Positions 33,853-45,582 of a stretch of 64,000 bases of DNA are shown piece by piece. The DNA lies in NCBI RefSeq assembly GCF_958450345.1, contig NC_088783.1, positions 13,891,701 to 13,955,700 on the forward strand, read 5' to 3'. This stretch comes from Calliphora vicina (Eukaryota > Arthropoda > Insecta > Diptera > Calliphoridae). A program made the translations under genes and the position numbers. The number at the start of each line of letters is the position of its first letter. Position 1 is the first letter of the stretch. Under the pieces are notes generated by a model. It was not told the DNA's origin. It did not search any database and was given only the letters and a program-made list of their open reading frames with translations.

Positions 33853-35055
33853 TTTTATATATACCTAATTTTATAATCATTACTGTCTTAAATATAAAAT
33901 AAAAGAATTTACAAATTGGTCTTAGAGTTAACGTGCGATATGCTAAATGAAAACACATTTCTTCTTATTTTACTGCCTGCCACCTTAAAAAAAAAATTCT
34001 ACACGTTTTATTTTTTAACAAATAACCAGGACCCAACTAAACCAGCCTTCTTATTAAGGCTGATGGAAAATGTTAAAGCTGTCGTCATCTTCATTTACTA
34101 CATGATGTTGGCGTTTGTGCCTATGTCCGTTCGAATGGTTTGAGTTGTGAGTTTTTGTGGCTTTTAAATGAGTGTTTGAGTGTAGTTAAGTTAAAAAATT
34201 TTTGTTGTGGACATGATTTTATTTGAAGTGTGTGATAGTTTAGATCACACTTGTGTCACAATGACACAAAAATTTTTAGTTAGTTTGGACAACATTTTTG
34301 TTTTGTGTTCTTAGTTACTGGCTGGCTTTGCCTTCAACTTTTGTTACAGTTTTCTATTTGATTTTAGTATTTTTTTTTTATATATTTTTAACATTTGTTT
34401 GGTAGTTTTTCTAATTTAGTTTTGGCACCGTAACAAACGTAACACTTTAGAAAGTTCTTGCGTTCTATTTTAGTTTTGTGGAAGAAAAGTTTTGCCTTTT
34501 GTGCAATATATAAAATTCCATTTTTCTCTTTAACTCAACCTAAAAGTATCAACGGATTTATTTGTGAAGTTTTTCTTTTGTTAAAAAAAAACTAGCAAAA
34601 TTGTTACAGCCATCAAGTTATAGGTTGATTTTACTTTTGCCTCGTTTGCCCAGCTTAGAAAGGACACCAGGATGCCAAGCAGTGTGGGGTGGCAGCAATT
34701 GCAGGATAGTACAATGAAAAGGCGTTCGTTATTTTTAGTTAAATGTTGGTAGTAGTAGAGCCAGCCATAGTGACATCTTCTTGCCAAGACAACCATAACA
34801 AATGTTGCACACTCACATACCTACATTTTCTCACGTAAATATATTTTGGGAAATGTTTCTTCATTTTTTTTTCGAAAGTAAAACTAAGTAAAAGCAATCA
34901 GTACTGGAAATAAAGAAAGTAACCTGCCTGGTTTACAGAGGGATGGTGATGAAGAAAAATTGATCAAATGAAAAGGCTGCTTTTATATTCTGAAAGGAAA
35001 AGGTTGGAATTTTGAAAGGGGTGTTCCATTTCTGCAAAAGGAAATTTAGATAGCG
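33853..35055. other. Spacer, no gene recognised
   Basis: TTTTG-rich AT DNA. No second copy of any part noticed. Confidence 0.5.
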
Positions 35056-35059
35056 TTTA

Positions 35060-35341
35060 GTCAAAGTTAAACGCTTTTTTATTCGAAAATGTCGAATTTA
35101 TTGCCATCACAGCGTTAGGCTTTACTTAATCTTACGGTGAATGAGATCCATCGGTTTCAACATGCGAGAGATTGTCTGTTCGGTTCAGAAGTGGCAATTT
35201 TGACACGGAAGATAAAGATCGCCCAGGACTATGCTTCACTTTCGAACAGAGTATCCGATATTGTTTTGGCTCGAAATCCATATTTTGCCAGAAAGAATGG
35301 CCAATATTCTATCAAATAACACATTTTTAAGTCATAAATCC
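35060..35341 (+). mobile_element. Internally deleted mariner
   Basis: Short remnant: the transposase N-terminus (SNLLPSQR from about 35090, then EIHRFQHARDCLFGSE) runs to FDTEDKDRPG-like sequence, then jumps to a segment equivalent to ALSGLRFTLEQS near 35238. It ends with IVLARNPYFARK and the terminus ATTTTTAAGTCATAAATCCA. Most of the catalytic domain is missing. Confidence 0.7.
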
Positions 35342-37530
35342 AATACATTTTCCTCAATTGTTACCTACTGTGCTTTAGAAATAACCTTTTTGCCAGGTTA
35401 AAAATGCTTTTACAAAAAGCAAACTAACTTCCATTCAACTACCTTAACCTTAAGATTTAAAGGCACACAAACTTGCAGCTTCCCTGTCAAAACAAACTAC
35501 TACTCCATGTAGTTGGAAAACTTAATGTGACAAACGTTTATCGATTCTCAATAATTATTGATTCTCGACAACGATAAAAACGTAAAACAGCCCGACTAAC
35601 AAAAAAGACAAACGCAGCAAAACTCACAAGGAAAGGTAGTTAGTTATAAAGGAAAAAAACCAACAACAACAACTAAGTTTTGTCAAAAGCAACAAAAAAT
35701 AAAAAGAAAAAACAAAAAAAAACTTGTGTAAGTAATTTCAATAAAACTTTCAAAAACTGAGTTGCAAAAACTTTTTTCTAGTCATTTTATTACAATTTAG
35801 TTCCTTTTTCATTTACCTCAAAATTCCACCCATAAAATATAAATGACCAAATACCAGACCAGAAAAAAAAACTAAAAAAAAAAGTTAAAGAACTAAGTGA
35901 ATCCTGCAGGAGGTGGACAGTTAAGTCTATGTGCACATGAATGATGGTTATATTGAATCTGGTTTGTATTAAATTGTCGTAAAAATGCTTAATTTAAGTA
36001 TTGTGCGCTCAAGCGTCATTCAAACAATTTTGCCATCTATTTCTTTTTTTTTTCAATTTTCATATTTTCTTCCTTTTCTATGTTATGGCCCAGTGTATTG
36101 GAGTAGTATTAGAAAACTCTGTTAGAATGTCGTTGTTGTCGTATGTACAAAGTTCTGCAGACTTAGAAATGAAATTAAGGACATTTTTCTTTTTTACTTG
36201 TACTTTCCTGGAACATGTTGTGTTCATCATCATAAATAGGCTGGATAAATATGAAAGAAAAAAAAACTTTAGCAACAAAGTTAAAAAATGATGAAAATTA
36301 TAACACTGTAAAAAGACAGTGAAGCGTATACAAAGGGCTTGCTAAAGCAGAATATATTGATAGAATATAACAGTAAGTTATTTGGAAATGTTTAAGTTGA
36401 AAGTAAGTTTTGAGCAAAAAAAATTGTAATAGATCAGAATTTCAAGATTTATAATGATCGAGAGAGGTATATCGTGAAATCGCAGTCTGAGGATTTATAA
36501 AATTAATACTTTGAATTTCAATTATTATGTATAAAAAAGGAATGACAATTATATGTAGCCTCCTTATGACCATGATAATGACTATAATAATAACATAGAA
36601 ATTTGTAGCAGAAGTGTAGAAAAGCCCATAAATATTTCATCCAACTTGCACATCTGTATAATTTTTCAAATCAAATATCCTGACATGTAAAGGCGTATTA
36701 AGGTGGAGCAAAAATTTAAAAAAAAAAATATTTTTTAAATGAACTTAGGAAATTTGTTCTGGATCCTCGTCTTCAGTAAGATATATACAAATATGAAGGT
36801 TTTGCGAGGATCGATGCATTGTGTTTTTAGAATTTTTTACTTAAACCTAAATTTGTCCAAGTTTATATAGGGCAGTCATGTAGATCTGCTTAAGTGAGCC
36901 AAGTTTTATTTTACAAGCTTATGCACTAAGTTCTCTTTCCAGATCATATATAAATTATATATAGCCCCAAAAAAATTTGGAGTAGTGTAATTCTTTGTAG
37001 GCACGAGGGTTAAGATCTACCACAGAAATGATAAAATTCCATATACATTATTCCATATTCCATACTCTGACAATAAGAACTCTCTCAGACATTAACTTAC
37101 AATTTTTTTTTTCATTTACTGTAATGCTCCCTTCGATAAACAAATTAAAACTTTGATCCACTGCAAAAAAAAAAAAAATCAGAGCAGCGGGACTATAAGT
37201 TTATTCTACAAAAATTATCTACTCAACATGTCCTTTCAGAATTATAGGTTCTATTCCAAAAATCAACAAACAAAAAAATAATTTTTTGTTTGCCAAAAAA
37301 AATTATATTTCTGAAACAACTGTGAAAATTAAAAACATGTTAAGCTTCTTAAAGGTAATTTTATTGCGGAATTTCGGTTTTTTTCATTTTATTCAGTAAA
37401 CTAAACCGTTTTTGAGTTACGCGAATATATGTGGTGCAACCTCCATTTTCGAAATAACGGTATATCTCAAAAATACGAGCTAACCTAAAAAAAAACGGTT
37501 AGCACCACTGAATTCAGCGTACCCGAATTA
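35342..37530. other. Spacer, no gene recognised
   Basis: AT-rich with poly-A tracts (35630-35720, 35860-35890). The two overlapping open frames on opposite strands near 36001-36290 are low-complexity. Confidence 0.5.
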
Positions 37531-39078
37531 GTTTAACCCACTGGATGCCCCGCTTGACAGACTTTTCAATTAGCACAGTGTAATCTAATACTATCCAATA
37601 AGAAGGGATTTTTGGAAATTCGAACGTTTAGGGGGTAAAAACGGGTATATTCGGTAACCTTATATCTTCAAAACTAATAAAGATACTAAAAAACTTAAAA
37701 TTGCATGTTACTCCATTTAAAAAATAAGCTGACAGGTGTTTCGTACTTTTTCGAAATTCGAACAGGGTAAAAACTTTTAAACCAATAAATATAGAAATAA
37801 ATTTTTTACTAATCAAAAAATACAAGTTTGGTACTTATTGGAAATTCAAAACATTAAGGGATAAAAATTGTGTTTATTTTTGGTACTTTTTCATAAAATA
37901 TGTTTTTCTATAATTTGATATAGACATACGAATATTTTATTATGAGTTCCCACCACGATACAGAAATTTATTTTAATGAAATTTTACCACCGCAATGAGG
38001 ATAAAAAAGGTACCAAAAAGGGATTAAAAACGGGAAAATACATTTTATTTGAAATTATTATTCTAATTTTGATAATTTTTCATACAAAAATTAACTAACA
38101 GGGTGTTCTTTGAAAGGTTTATATTGGGCCAAATCCGGGTAAACAGTTTGGTACTTTTTTTAAAACATATTTTTTCTTGGGCACATTAACACAGATTTTA
38201 ATTTTGAGACCTGTCTGTAGCATAAAAAATTTTGCAAAATGGATTATTTTTAAATTTCAAACATGAGAGGTGTTCAAGGAGGAAAAGGGAAATTGTTACT
38301 TTTCTCTGATATGTATCTTAGGAATAGGGGATAATATTTTGGTACCAAAATGTGAGAACTGAACTATAGGTAGTTTTATGTTCTTCTAATGGTACTTTTT
38401 GAATTTTCTATAACAATGGACTTAGAAACATGAAATTAAGCATATATGGTCCTAAGACTTTTTGGTACTTTTTCTTTATTCGAATGGTACTTTTTGTAAT
38501 TTCTTCACCACTGAATCCAGAAACATGAAATAAGCTTACATGATCCCGAGTGGGTGGGAATCCACAAGTGGCTGCTTTTTGGTACTTTTTCTATATTCTA
38601 ATGGTACTTTTTGAATTTTCTATAATAATGGACCTAGAAATATGAAAATATAGCGTATGTGGTCCTAAGTGAGTGAAAATTCAAGCGGATATTTCATGGT
38701 ACTTTTTCATTATTCATAATTTCTTCACCAATCAACCTAGAAACATGAAATAAAGCTTTTATGGACCCGAGTGAGTGGGAAACTACATGTATGGGCTTTT
38801 TGGTACATTTTCTATATTCGAATACTTTTTTGAATTTTATATAACAATGAACTTAGAAACATGAAATTAAGCATATATGGTCCTAGGTGAGTTGGGATTC
38901 TAGGGGGAGACTTTTTGATACTATTTCTTTATTCGAATGGTACTTTTAGTAATTTCTTCACCAATGAACTTAGAAGCAAGAAATAAAGCTTATATGGACC
39001 CGAGTGAGTGGCAATCCACAAGTGCCTGCTTTTTGGTAAGTTTTCTAAATTCTAATTGTACTTTTTGAATTTCCTGTA

Positions 39079-39504
39079 CACAGAAAAAACTATTTCTTAA
39101 ACCGTTTCAATTCTAATATTTGTCATATATTGAACTGGTTTCAATTATTTCATAATTAAATCAAGTATTCATTTGATCAAAAACAAAATTTCTTGATATT
39201 TTTTTTTCAATTTTACAATTGAATATACAATTTTCGTTATTGGTTGAATTTCAAATACAAAAATTATTGAATAGATAATTTTCGTAATTGAAAACACATT
39301 TTTGTTATTTTTTGTGTTTCAATTACGAAAATTATCTATTCAATAATTTTTGTATTTGAAATTCAACCAATAACGAAAATTGTATATTCAATTGTCAAAA
39401 TAATCAAATTCAAAACTCAAATGAATACTTGATTTAATTATGTAATAATTGAAACCAGTTCAATATGGAATAAATGTTTGAATTGAGATATAATTTTTTT
39501 TGTG
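39079..39504. mobile_element. Palindromic CACAG...CTGTG MITE, copy 2
   Basis: 426-bp palindrome with ends CACAGAAAAAAC and TTTTTTTTGTG, flanked by TA (39077-39078 and 39505-39506). It matches the copy at 26846-27327 in inverted orientation, with one arm shortened. It sits within an A unit of the Helitron array: joining the flanks at one TA restores TTGAATTTCCTGTAATAATG, like intact A units. Confidence 0.85.
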
Positions 39505-39635
39505 TAATAATGGACTTAAAAATATGAAATTAAGCGTATATGGTCGTAAGTGAGTGAGAATTCTAAGGGAAGACTTTTTGGTACTTTTTCTATATTCGAA
39601 TGATACTTTTTTAAATTTTCTTTAATAATGAACTT

Positions 39636-39830
39636 AGAGTTTCCAAAAAACCGAAGAATTTCAAAACCGCAGTTTCGATATTAAAAAATTCAAAACCGAT
39701 CGGTTTCGGTTTAGTGATAACTTATTAAATATTAAGTGTTATAGCAACAAAATTAGTTGATAATATAGGAAATGCTACACAAATTTAAAATTCAAACTTG
39801 ACGGGTTATGGTTTAGTGAATGTGAATTCA
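39636..39830 (+). mobile_element. Partial AACCGG-type TIR element
   Basis: AGAGTTTCCAAAAAACCG followed by several AAACCG/CGGTTT motifs parallels the left end of the element at 55728-56181. The right boundary is uncertain. Confidence 0.45.
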
Positions 39831-40098
39831 AAAATCAATGGTACTATTTCTTTAATGCAATGGTACTTTTTGAATATTTTATAATAATAAACCAAACAAT
39901 TTAAAATTAGGCACACATGATTCTGAATGAATTTGAATTCACAAAAGGTGACTTTAGTGGTAACTGTCTTTTGCATTTTCTATAATAATGGATCCAGAAA
40001 TATGAAATTGGACATTTACAATTAGATTCACAATGGGAGACTTAATAGTACTATTTCTTTCTTCTTATTGGGGTGGCGAAGCGCACCGGGTCAGCTAG

Positions 40099-40748
40099 TA
40101 ATTTTTATTTTTAAGAGATTTTCGGAAATAGGCCTTATATGGGAGCTATGACCAATTATGGACCGATCTCCATGAAATTATGTCGTGTTATTTATGTCTA
40201 TATTAACGTTAATTTGTTGAATTTTGTGTGTATACCAATATTTTTAAGCGATTTATGCACGTTCAAGTGATTTTCGGAAGCGGGTCTATATGGGAGCTAT
40301 GACTAATTATGGACCGAACGTAACAAAATTTGGTGACATGAATTTTGTATATACAAAACTTATTTGGAACGAAATTTGTGGAGATACATTTATAAATTAA
40401 ACATTTATGACCGATTAAATCCAATTTCGGAAGGACATTTGTATGGGGGCTAGGAGAAATAATGGACCGATTTTAGCCAGTTTCAATAGGCTTGGTCCTT
40501 GGGCCGAAAAAATACTATGTACCAAATTTGATCGAAATATCTTCAAAATTGCGACCTGTACTCTGCGCACAAGTTTTACATGGACAGCCAGCCAGCCGAC
40601 CAGCCAGACGGACGGACGGACATCGTTTAATCAGAAAGTGATTCTAAGTCGATCGGTATACTTTAAGGTGGGTGCTAGTTACACTAATATTTTTGGGCCT
40701 TACAAACATCTGCACAAACGCATTATACCCTCCCAACTATGGGTATAA
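40099..40748 (-). mobile_element. Mini-me/Helitron-like repeat, family X copy 3 (truncated)
   Basis: Shares with copies 1 and 2 the ~153-bp units (TGACTAATTATGGACCGA and relatives), a GCCAGCCAGCCGACC/GACGGACGGACGG tract at about 40585-40620, and the end ATACCCTCCCAACTATGGGTATA. The end that should carry the hairpin is missing, cut at the Helitron terminus at 40098. Confidence 0.7.
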
Positions 40749-40774
40749 ATAGAGTTCTAACTTGTTTTCTTTGT

Positions 40775-40868
40775 AGTTTCGTCAGTTTTCAATTCCCGGG
40801 AATTCCGACTAAAAATCCCTGGAATCGGGTAGTGAAAAATTGGCAAAATTCCCGGGTTAAAACCCTAT
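40775..40868. mobile_element. Fragment of CCCGGG-rich hAT element
   Basis: AATTCCCGGGAATTCCGACT and AAATTCCCGGGTTAAAACCCTA resemble the subterminal regions of the hAT at 26519-27767. Both ends lie within 100 bp, so only the ends remain. Confidence 0.5.
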
Positions 40869-43235
40869 ATATGATTTATATGTGCCAAATTTCATAGTAT
40901 TATCTCCAACATAATTTCATAAAATATTCATGATGATTTTTAAACCATAACTTTTTCTTTACTGAACCGATTACCGTAGTTTAATGATAAACATTAAAAC
41001 ATTAATTTAAGATATTGTTTTTTAATGTTAGCGAGTTTTACACAAACATACGGACTAAAACGACTTAGAATAAAATTATAGCGTTTATAATATATCTCAT
41101 AATTAAAATGACGAAAAATATCTCAGCTAAATGTCACATTATTGTCAGATTTTATTCTAATCTGACTTGGCTGTTGGATTAGTATTAGTTCCTCCCTAAT
41201 GTATTTACAAAGTTTAGCTATTTCTATCAATTTTCTAAGCGGTAGGTTTTTCATTAAATTTTGTTTTTTTTGTCTTCCTTCTCTGGGCTTAATTCGTTAC
41301 AAATGGGTGTTTAAACTTTAGTTGTCGTATGCTATTTGTTTTCTATATTGCTATTGTTGCTGCTGTATGTAAGCATGTTTTTTTTATAATAATACATCCT
41401 TTTTGGATCCTTTACAAATACATTTATACACATACATGTGCATATATGCCTACATGTGTATAACAAAATGTCGCCAGTTCTTCTTTTAATTTTTCCTAGA
41501 TTTTTTCTGTAAGTTTTCCCTATTCTATTATTTTCGTTAAATTTTTTTAGCAAAATTTTTTATTAAAAATTTTTGCTGTTTTTATCAATTTATTTTGCAG
41601 TTTGTTGATGTTGATTTTTTTTTTTGCTTGTGTTACTTAAAATCATCTTATAAGACATGTAGAAAAATAGAAAATAAAAAGAAATGTTTCCTTATTTTAC
41701 TTAATAGAGCACAATGGAGCCCCCAAAGAATACAGTGGGTAATGAGATTTTGAAAGAAATTAAAGGAAACATTAACATTTTATTAAACATGTTCTGAACT
41801 TATTTAAATATCATTTTTATGAAACTCTAACATTTTAATTCTGTAAAATCTACTAACCTTTTTCAAATATTTTCTAGTGCATTTTTGAGCATCTTTTTCA
41901 TTTCCTTCTTTAAAGTTCACTTACCTGTAAAGAGAAGTAAACATTTTTATTATTAAATATTTTTCCACTGTATTTTACAATATTTCTTTTTTTTTCTTAC
42001 TACATTTTATTTAAACACTCTAAAAACGAAAATCTACCGGTTGTCTGTAAGTATTTTTCATTCATATTTGAAGAACAACACAAAGAGAGTCTCTCGACTT
42101 ACAGTTGCAACCGGAAATGAAGATTTTTTATATATATTTTTTCCAAATAAAAAATATGGCAGTAGAGAGTTTATGAGAGTTAAAGTGGGTATGTGAGATT
42201 GTACACAAAGGAAACATAACAAACAAAATGGTTTTCCATCTAGTGAATTTGCTATAAAGTAAAATTTTTAGCAAGATGTGAAAAAATTTTATAAAAAATA
42301 CTTAAATTAAAATCAATAACAAACAAAAAAATACGTTTCAAAGGGACAATATCTTTTACTTAAAAAATGTAGCTGTAAAATGTTACTAAAAAGAATGATA
42401 ATGTTATAACTGTGGCAGCATATAAAAACGACAAAAAGTCGTTAATCCTGGTTTTTAAATATTAAGGATGTTTTTTGTCAGGCTTAATAGTAAGTAAAAC
42501 TTCAAATATATGTTAATAAATTGAGCTGGATTGAAGTTGATTGTTTTATTGTCTGTATGACTTAAAAACGAGGGATTTACAAAGATGCCGTTCAAGTTTA
42601 TCAGTTAGATAATTCATGAAACTTCTAGAAGATATCACTGTGTGTATAAATATTAACAGCGAGTTGCTGAGGCGTCAGAGGGCGCTGTTAAAGTTAACAT
42701 CAACTGTATTACCAGTGTATCTAAACTGCCATATATTAATGTTTTTCTTGAAACTATGTAACCTCTAGTGCCCTTAATAATAGCTTAAGAAACGATAAAT
42801 TATCAAACATTTTTAATATTTTTCCAATTTTTTAGTTTTTTATTTTTTTTTGGCAAAATGTTCATTTTAATCAAGTTTCACTGTGTGTAAATTTCTGTGA
42901 AATTGTTGTTCTTTTTGCTAACAAGAAAAATATTATCAAATTTGTCTCCAACCTCATTAGCAGGAAATGAGAACTTTAAAGAAACTTTTAACAAAACTGC
43001 CATAAAACCTAAAGCTAAAACAAAATTTGATATAAGAAAATTATTGCCAAAATTTTGTAAATATTTTTTTCTTTCTTTTTTTTATCATCTCCATTTAGTT
43101 ATGTAGGTTATAGACATATTACGAGTCTAAATGGTAGGGATAATATATCATGTTGGAAATGGTAACAAATACTTTCACAGAAATACACTCGAGAAAAAAA
43201 ATGCGATTGGAAATTAATATGAAATTTCAAGTACT
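40869..43235. other. Spacer, no gene recognised; one mariner terminus
   Basis: AT-rich. At about 42552-42600, TGTATGACTTAAAAACGAGG matches a mariner terminus and is followed by untranslated-region-like sequence without transposase. Confidence 0.45.
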
Positions 43236-43239
43236 TAAT

Positions 43240-43400
43240 GTATGCCTTTTAGACAGTAATTTTCAATAATTTATATATTTTTGGGACATTAGATATGTAT
43301 GTATATGCTCTTTGTTACAAAGATTAGTCAATTGGTTACTTAATGCATCCCAGGTAATCAAGCGAGTAGACTCTAGATTACCTTAGATCTCTAACTAGTT
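43240..43400 (+). repeat. Dispersed repeat shared with 61990-62110
   Basis: Shares ATGCTCTTTGT, CAATTGGTTACTT and CAGGTAATC in the same order and spacing with 62038-62100. Type unknown. Confidence 0.5.
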
Positions 43401-43404
43401 TCGT

Positions 43405-43645
43405 ATCGAAAAATTGTGTCCATTCAAGGTTTTATCGAAAGTAAAATGGTGAGTCTAAATGTTTCCAATGCGTTCGATAGAGTCTGGTATGGTGGACTTT
43501 CATCGAAACTAATTTGTCGTGGTATTGATAAAAACTTCTCTCGATTTATATCCAGCATTATCAGAGATCACAGTATACATAGATGGGATTTCAACAAATG
43601 AATTTATGGCACCACAAGCTTCTGTTCTTTCCACTTCTTTCGTTA
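43405..43645 (+). pseudogene. Non-LTR reverse-transcriptase fragment
   Basis: The plus strand encodes VSLNVSNAFDRVWYGGLSSK (43449-43508), matching the first catalytic block of LINE reverse transcriptases (usually LDVSKAFD-VWH-GL). It continues with GIDKNFSRFISSII, then after a frameshift GISTNEF and PQASVLS, equivalent to the PQGSVLSP block. The YADD block and the rest are missing. The 3' side is cut by repeat Y2. Confidence 0.75.
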
Positions 43646-44882
43646 TAAGGGTATATATTGTTACGTTTTAACCTTTTCAAAACGCTGGTTTATTTCCTTT
43701 AAATAAACCGGATACTTTTGATTGCAAATAAAAGCCGTCTAGTAGTTTAAAAATTGTAACCACTCATTATTTATTTAAAATGTACAACAACCTCAGAATT
43801 AAATAGCCACTCAATGTTTTTTTATACACGTTTATAAATTCTCAGAAATACAGACACAATTTATAATGTACACGAATTTACCTGAAAAACACAACACACT
43901 TTAAGACACTCAGTTGATGTTTATTCGAAAAGCGTCTCTGATAAACTCACTCACGACTGCAACCTCTGCCACTATTTATAACACTGCCATCTGCACTCTA
44001 GATTGTTCTTTAACTGTCAAAATTCGAATATTCTAGATCTTACTAATACATCCACAAATGGAGTACTTTCTACAATGTTCTTTAACTGAATATTCGAATT
44101 CGAATACAGCGTTGCCAACTTACGATCAAATCAACTGAAAGCTTTTATTTAATAATGCTGTAAATATGTTACAGTTTGCTATTACAGCACTGTTATTTGA
44201 AAGCATTATGCTACTTTTAAATCAGCCCTTAAAATCGTTATATTTGAATTCAAGTACAATTTCGTAACAATATATAAGTTTGTCATTCCGTCTGTAATTT
44301 TTACATTTTTCATTTCCGACCCTATAAAATATATATACTCTGGATCCTTATAGATAACGGAGTAGAATAAGACGTGTCTGTCTGTCCGTCTGTCTGTTGA
44401 AATCAATTTTCTGAAGACACCTGAAATCTTCGGGATCCAAATCTTCAATAATTCTGTCAGACATGCTTTCGAGAAGTTTGCATTTTAAAATCAGCAAAAT
44501 CGGCCAACGGCTGAGATATGGGGAAAAAACCAGGACAACCTTGATTTTTGACCTATATCTGGATTACTAAGTCATTAATATAGATATCTAATGATAGATA
44601 TTTCAAAGACCTTTGCAACGACGTCTATAAGACCATAGTAAGTTGGACCTACAATGGGTCAAAATCGGAAAAAATATTTTTTGATCCGAATTTTTTATCA
44701 CCAAAAAAAATAAATTTAAAAAAAACAAAACTTTTTTTTTGAAAATTTAAAAAAAAAATTCGAAAATTGCAAAAAAAAAAATTATTTTGTTCACCTAAAA
44801 ATATTTAAAATTTTTATTTTGAAGTATAATTTTGTGAAGGGTATATAAGATTCGGCATAGCCGAATATAGATCTCTTACTTG
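43645..44882 (+). mobile_element. Mini-me/Helitron-like repeat, family Y copy 2, split by a solo LTR
   Basis: The left stub ATAAGGGTATAT (43646-43658) and the sequence resuming at 44270 (ATATAAGTTTGTCATTCCG) together restore the family start seen in Y1. The repeat then runs through TATAAAATATATATACTCTG, GTCTGTCTGTCCGTCTGTCT (44377-44396) and an A-rich tract to the hairpin GATTCGGC...GCCGAAT and CTCTTACTTG at 44882. It abuts Y3 head-to-tail. Confidence 0.7.
43659..44269 (+). mobile_element. Solo LTR, TGTTACG...CGTAACA family, copy 2
   Basis: 611 bp with ends TGTTACG and CGTAACA, flanked by ATAT duplications at 43655-43658 and 44270-44273. It shares CAGTTGATGTT, ACTATTTATA and other blocks with copy 1, plus GGTTTATTTCCTTTAAATAA with copy 3. 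It was inserted into the (TA)n tract of Y2. No internal retroelement sequence remains. Confidence 0.85.
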
Positions 44883-45582
44883 TTATACCCTTCACCTTCG
44901 TGAAAAGTTTGTCATTCCGTTTGTAATTTCTACATTTTTCATTTCCGACCCTATAAAGTATATGTATATATTCTGGATCCATATAGATAGCGGAGTCGAT
45001 TAAGCCATGTCCGGTTGTCTGTCTTTCCGTCTGTCTGTTGAAATCAATTTTCTGAAGACCCCAGATATCTTCGGGATCCAAATCTTCAATAATTCTGTCA
45101 GACATGCTTTCGAGAAGTTTGCTATTTAAAATCAGCAAAATCGGTCCATAAAAACCTCGATTTTTGACTTATTTTTGATCTACATATATCTGGATTACTA
45201 AGTCATTAATATAGACAATATCTAATGATAGCTATTTCAAAGTCCATTGCAACGATGTAGATAAGGCTATATAGTAAGTTGGACCTACAATGGGTCAAAA
45301 TCGGGAAAAATATTTTTAACCCGAATTTTTTTTTCCAAAAAAATTTTTTTTTGATGAAAAAAACATTTTTTTTTATAAAAAAAAAAATATGTTAAAAAAA
45401 TTTGGAAAAAACTTTTTAAAAAAAAAAATAAAAAAAACTATTTCAACAAAAAAAAAATTGAAAAACAATTAAAAAAAATTAAATTTTGTTTACCTAAAAA
45501 TATTTAAAAAAATGTATTTTAAAGTATAATTTGGTGAAGGGTATATAAGATTCGGCAGAGCCGAATATAGCGCTCTTTCTTG
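44883..45582 (+). mobile_element. Mini-me/Helitron-like repeat, family Y copy 3
   Basis: Complete copy: TTATACCCTTCACCTTCGTG start, CCGACCCTATAAAGTATA, a GTCTGTCTTTCCGTCTGTCT tract (45015-45034) and a long A/T-homopolymer core. It ends with the hairpin ATTCGGCAGAGCCGAAT and CTTTCTTG before a T-run. It follows Y2 immediately with no spacer. Tandem head-to-tail insertion is often seen with Helitrons. Confidence 0.7.

Larger units (their letters stand above)
38390..40060 (+). repeat. Alternating two-unit (A/B) tandem array inside the Helitron-like element
   Basis: Two related units alternate. A units hold TTGAATTTTCTATAATAATG and TATGGTCCTAAGTGAGTG (near 38400, 38610, 38830 and 39065); B units hold TAATTTCTTCACCAATGAAC and TATGGACCCGAGTGAGTGG (near 38490, 38715 and 38945). 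The dimer repeats every 220-235 bp. The array is interrupted by the MITE at 39079-39504 and decays toward the 3' end. Confidence 0.8.
37600..40098 (+). mobile_element. Helitron-like element with internal repeats
   Basis: The 3' end is diagnostic: the hairpin-forming GGTGGCGAAGCGCACC (40072-40087), then GGGTCAG and CTAG (40095-40098) followed by T. Helitrons end in a short hairpin plus CTRR and insert before T. Upstream lies a long region with repeated GGTACTTTTT motifs. The 5' end is not defined (about 37600 or earlier). No Rep/helicase coding seen, so non-autonomous. It truncates family X copy 3, which begins at 40099. Confidence 0.65.

Noticed and set aside
34140..34560. Possible host exon or promoter in the GTTTGAGTGTAG/TTTTG-rich stretch
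   Set aside because: No splice-bounded open frame or core-promoter motif combination that I could defend.
36001..36291. Overlapping open frames on both strands, about 96 and 66 codons
   Set aside because: Phe/Leu- and Lys-rich low-complexity products with no motif; one strand's frame is the reflection of the other.
40443..40748. 101-codon frame with PTSQTDGRT-like sequence
   Set aside because: Lies wholly within family X copy 3 and reads its GACG/GCCA simple tract; not a gene.
44206..45138. Two minus-strand frames of 80 and 115 codons with RQTERQT/RRTDRH repeats
   Set aside because: They are translations of the (GTCT)n tract of Y2 and Y3; DNA repeat, not protein conservation.
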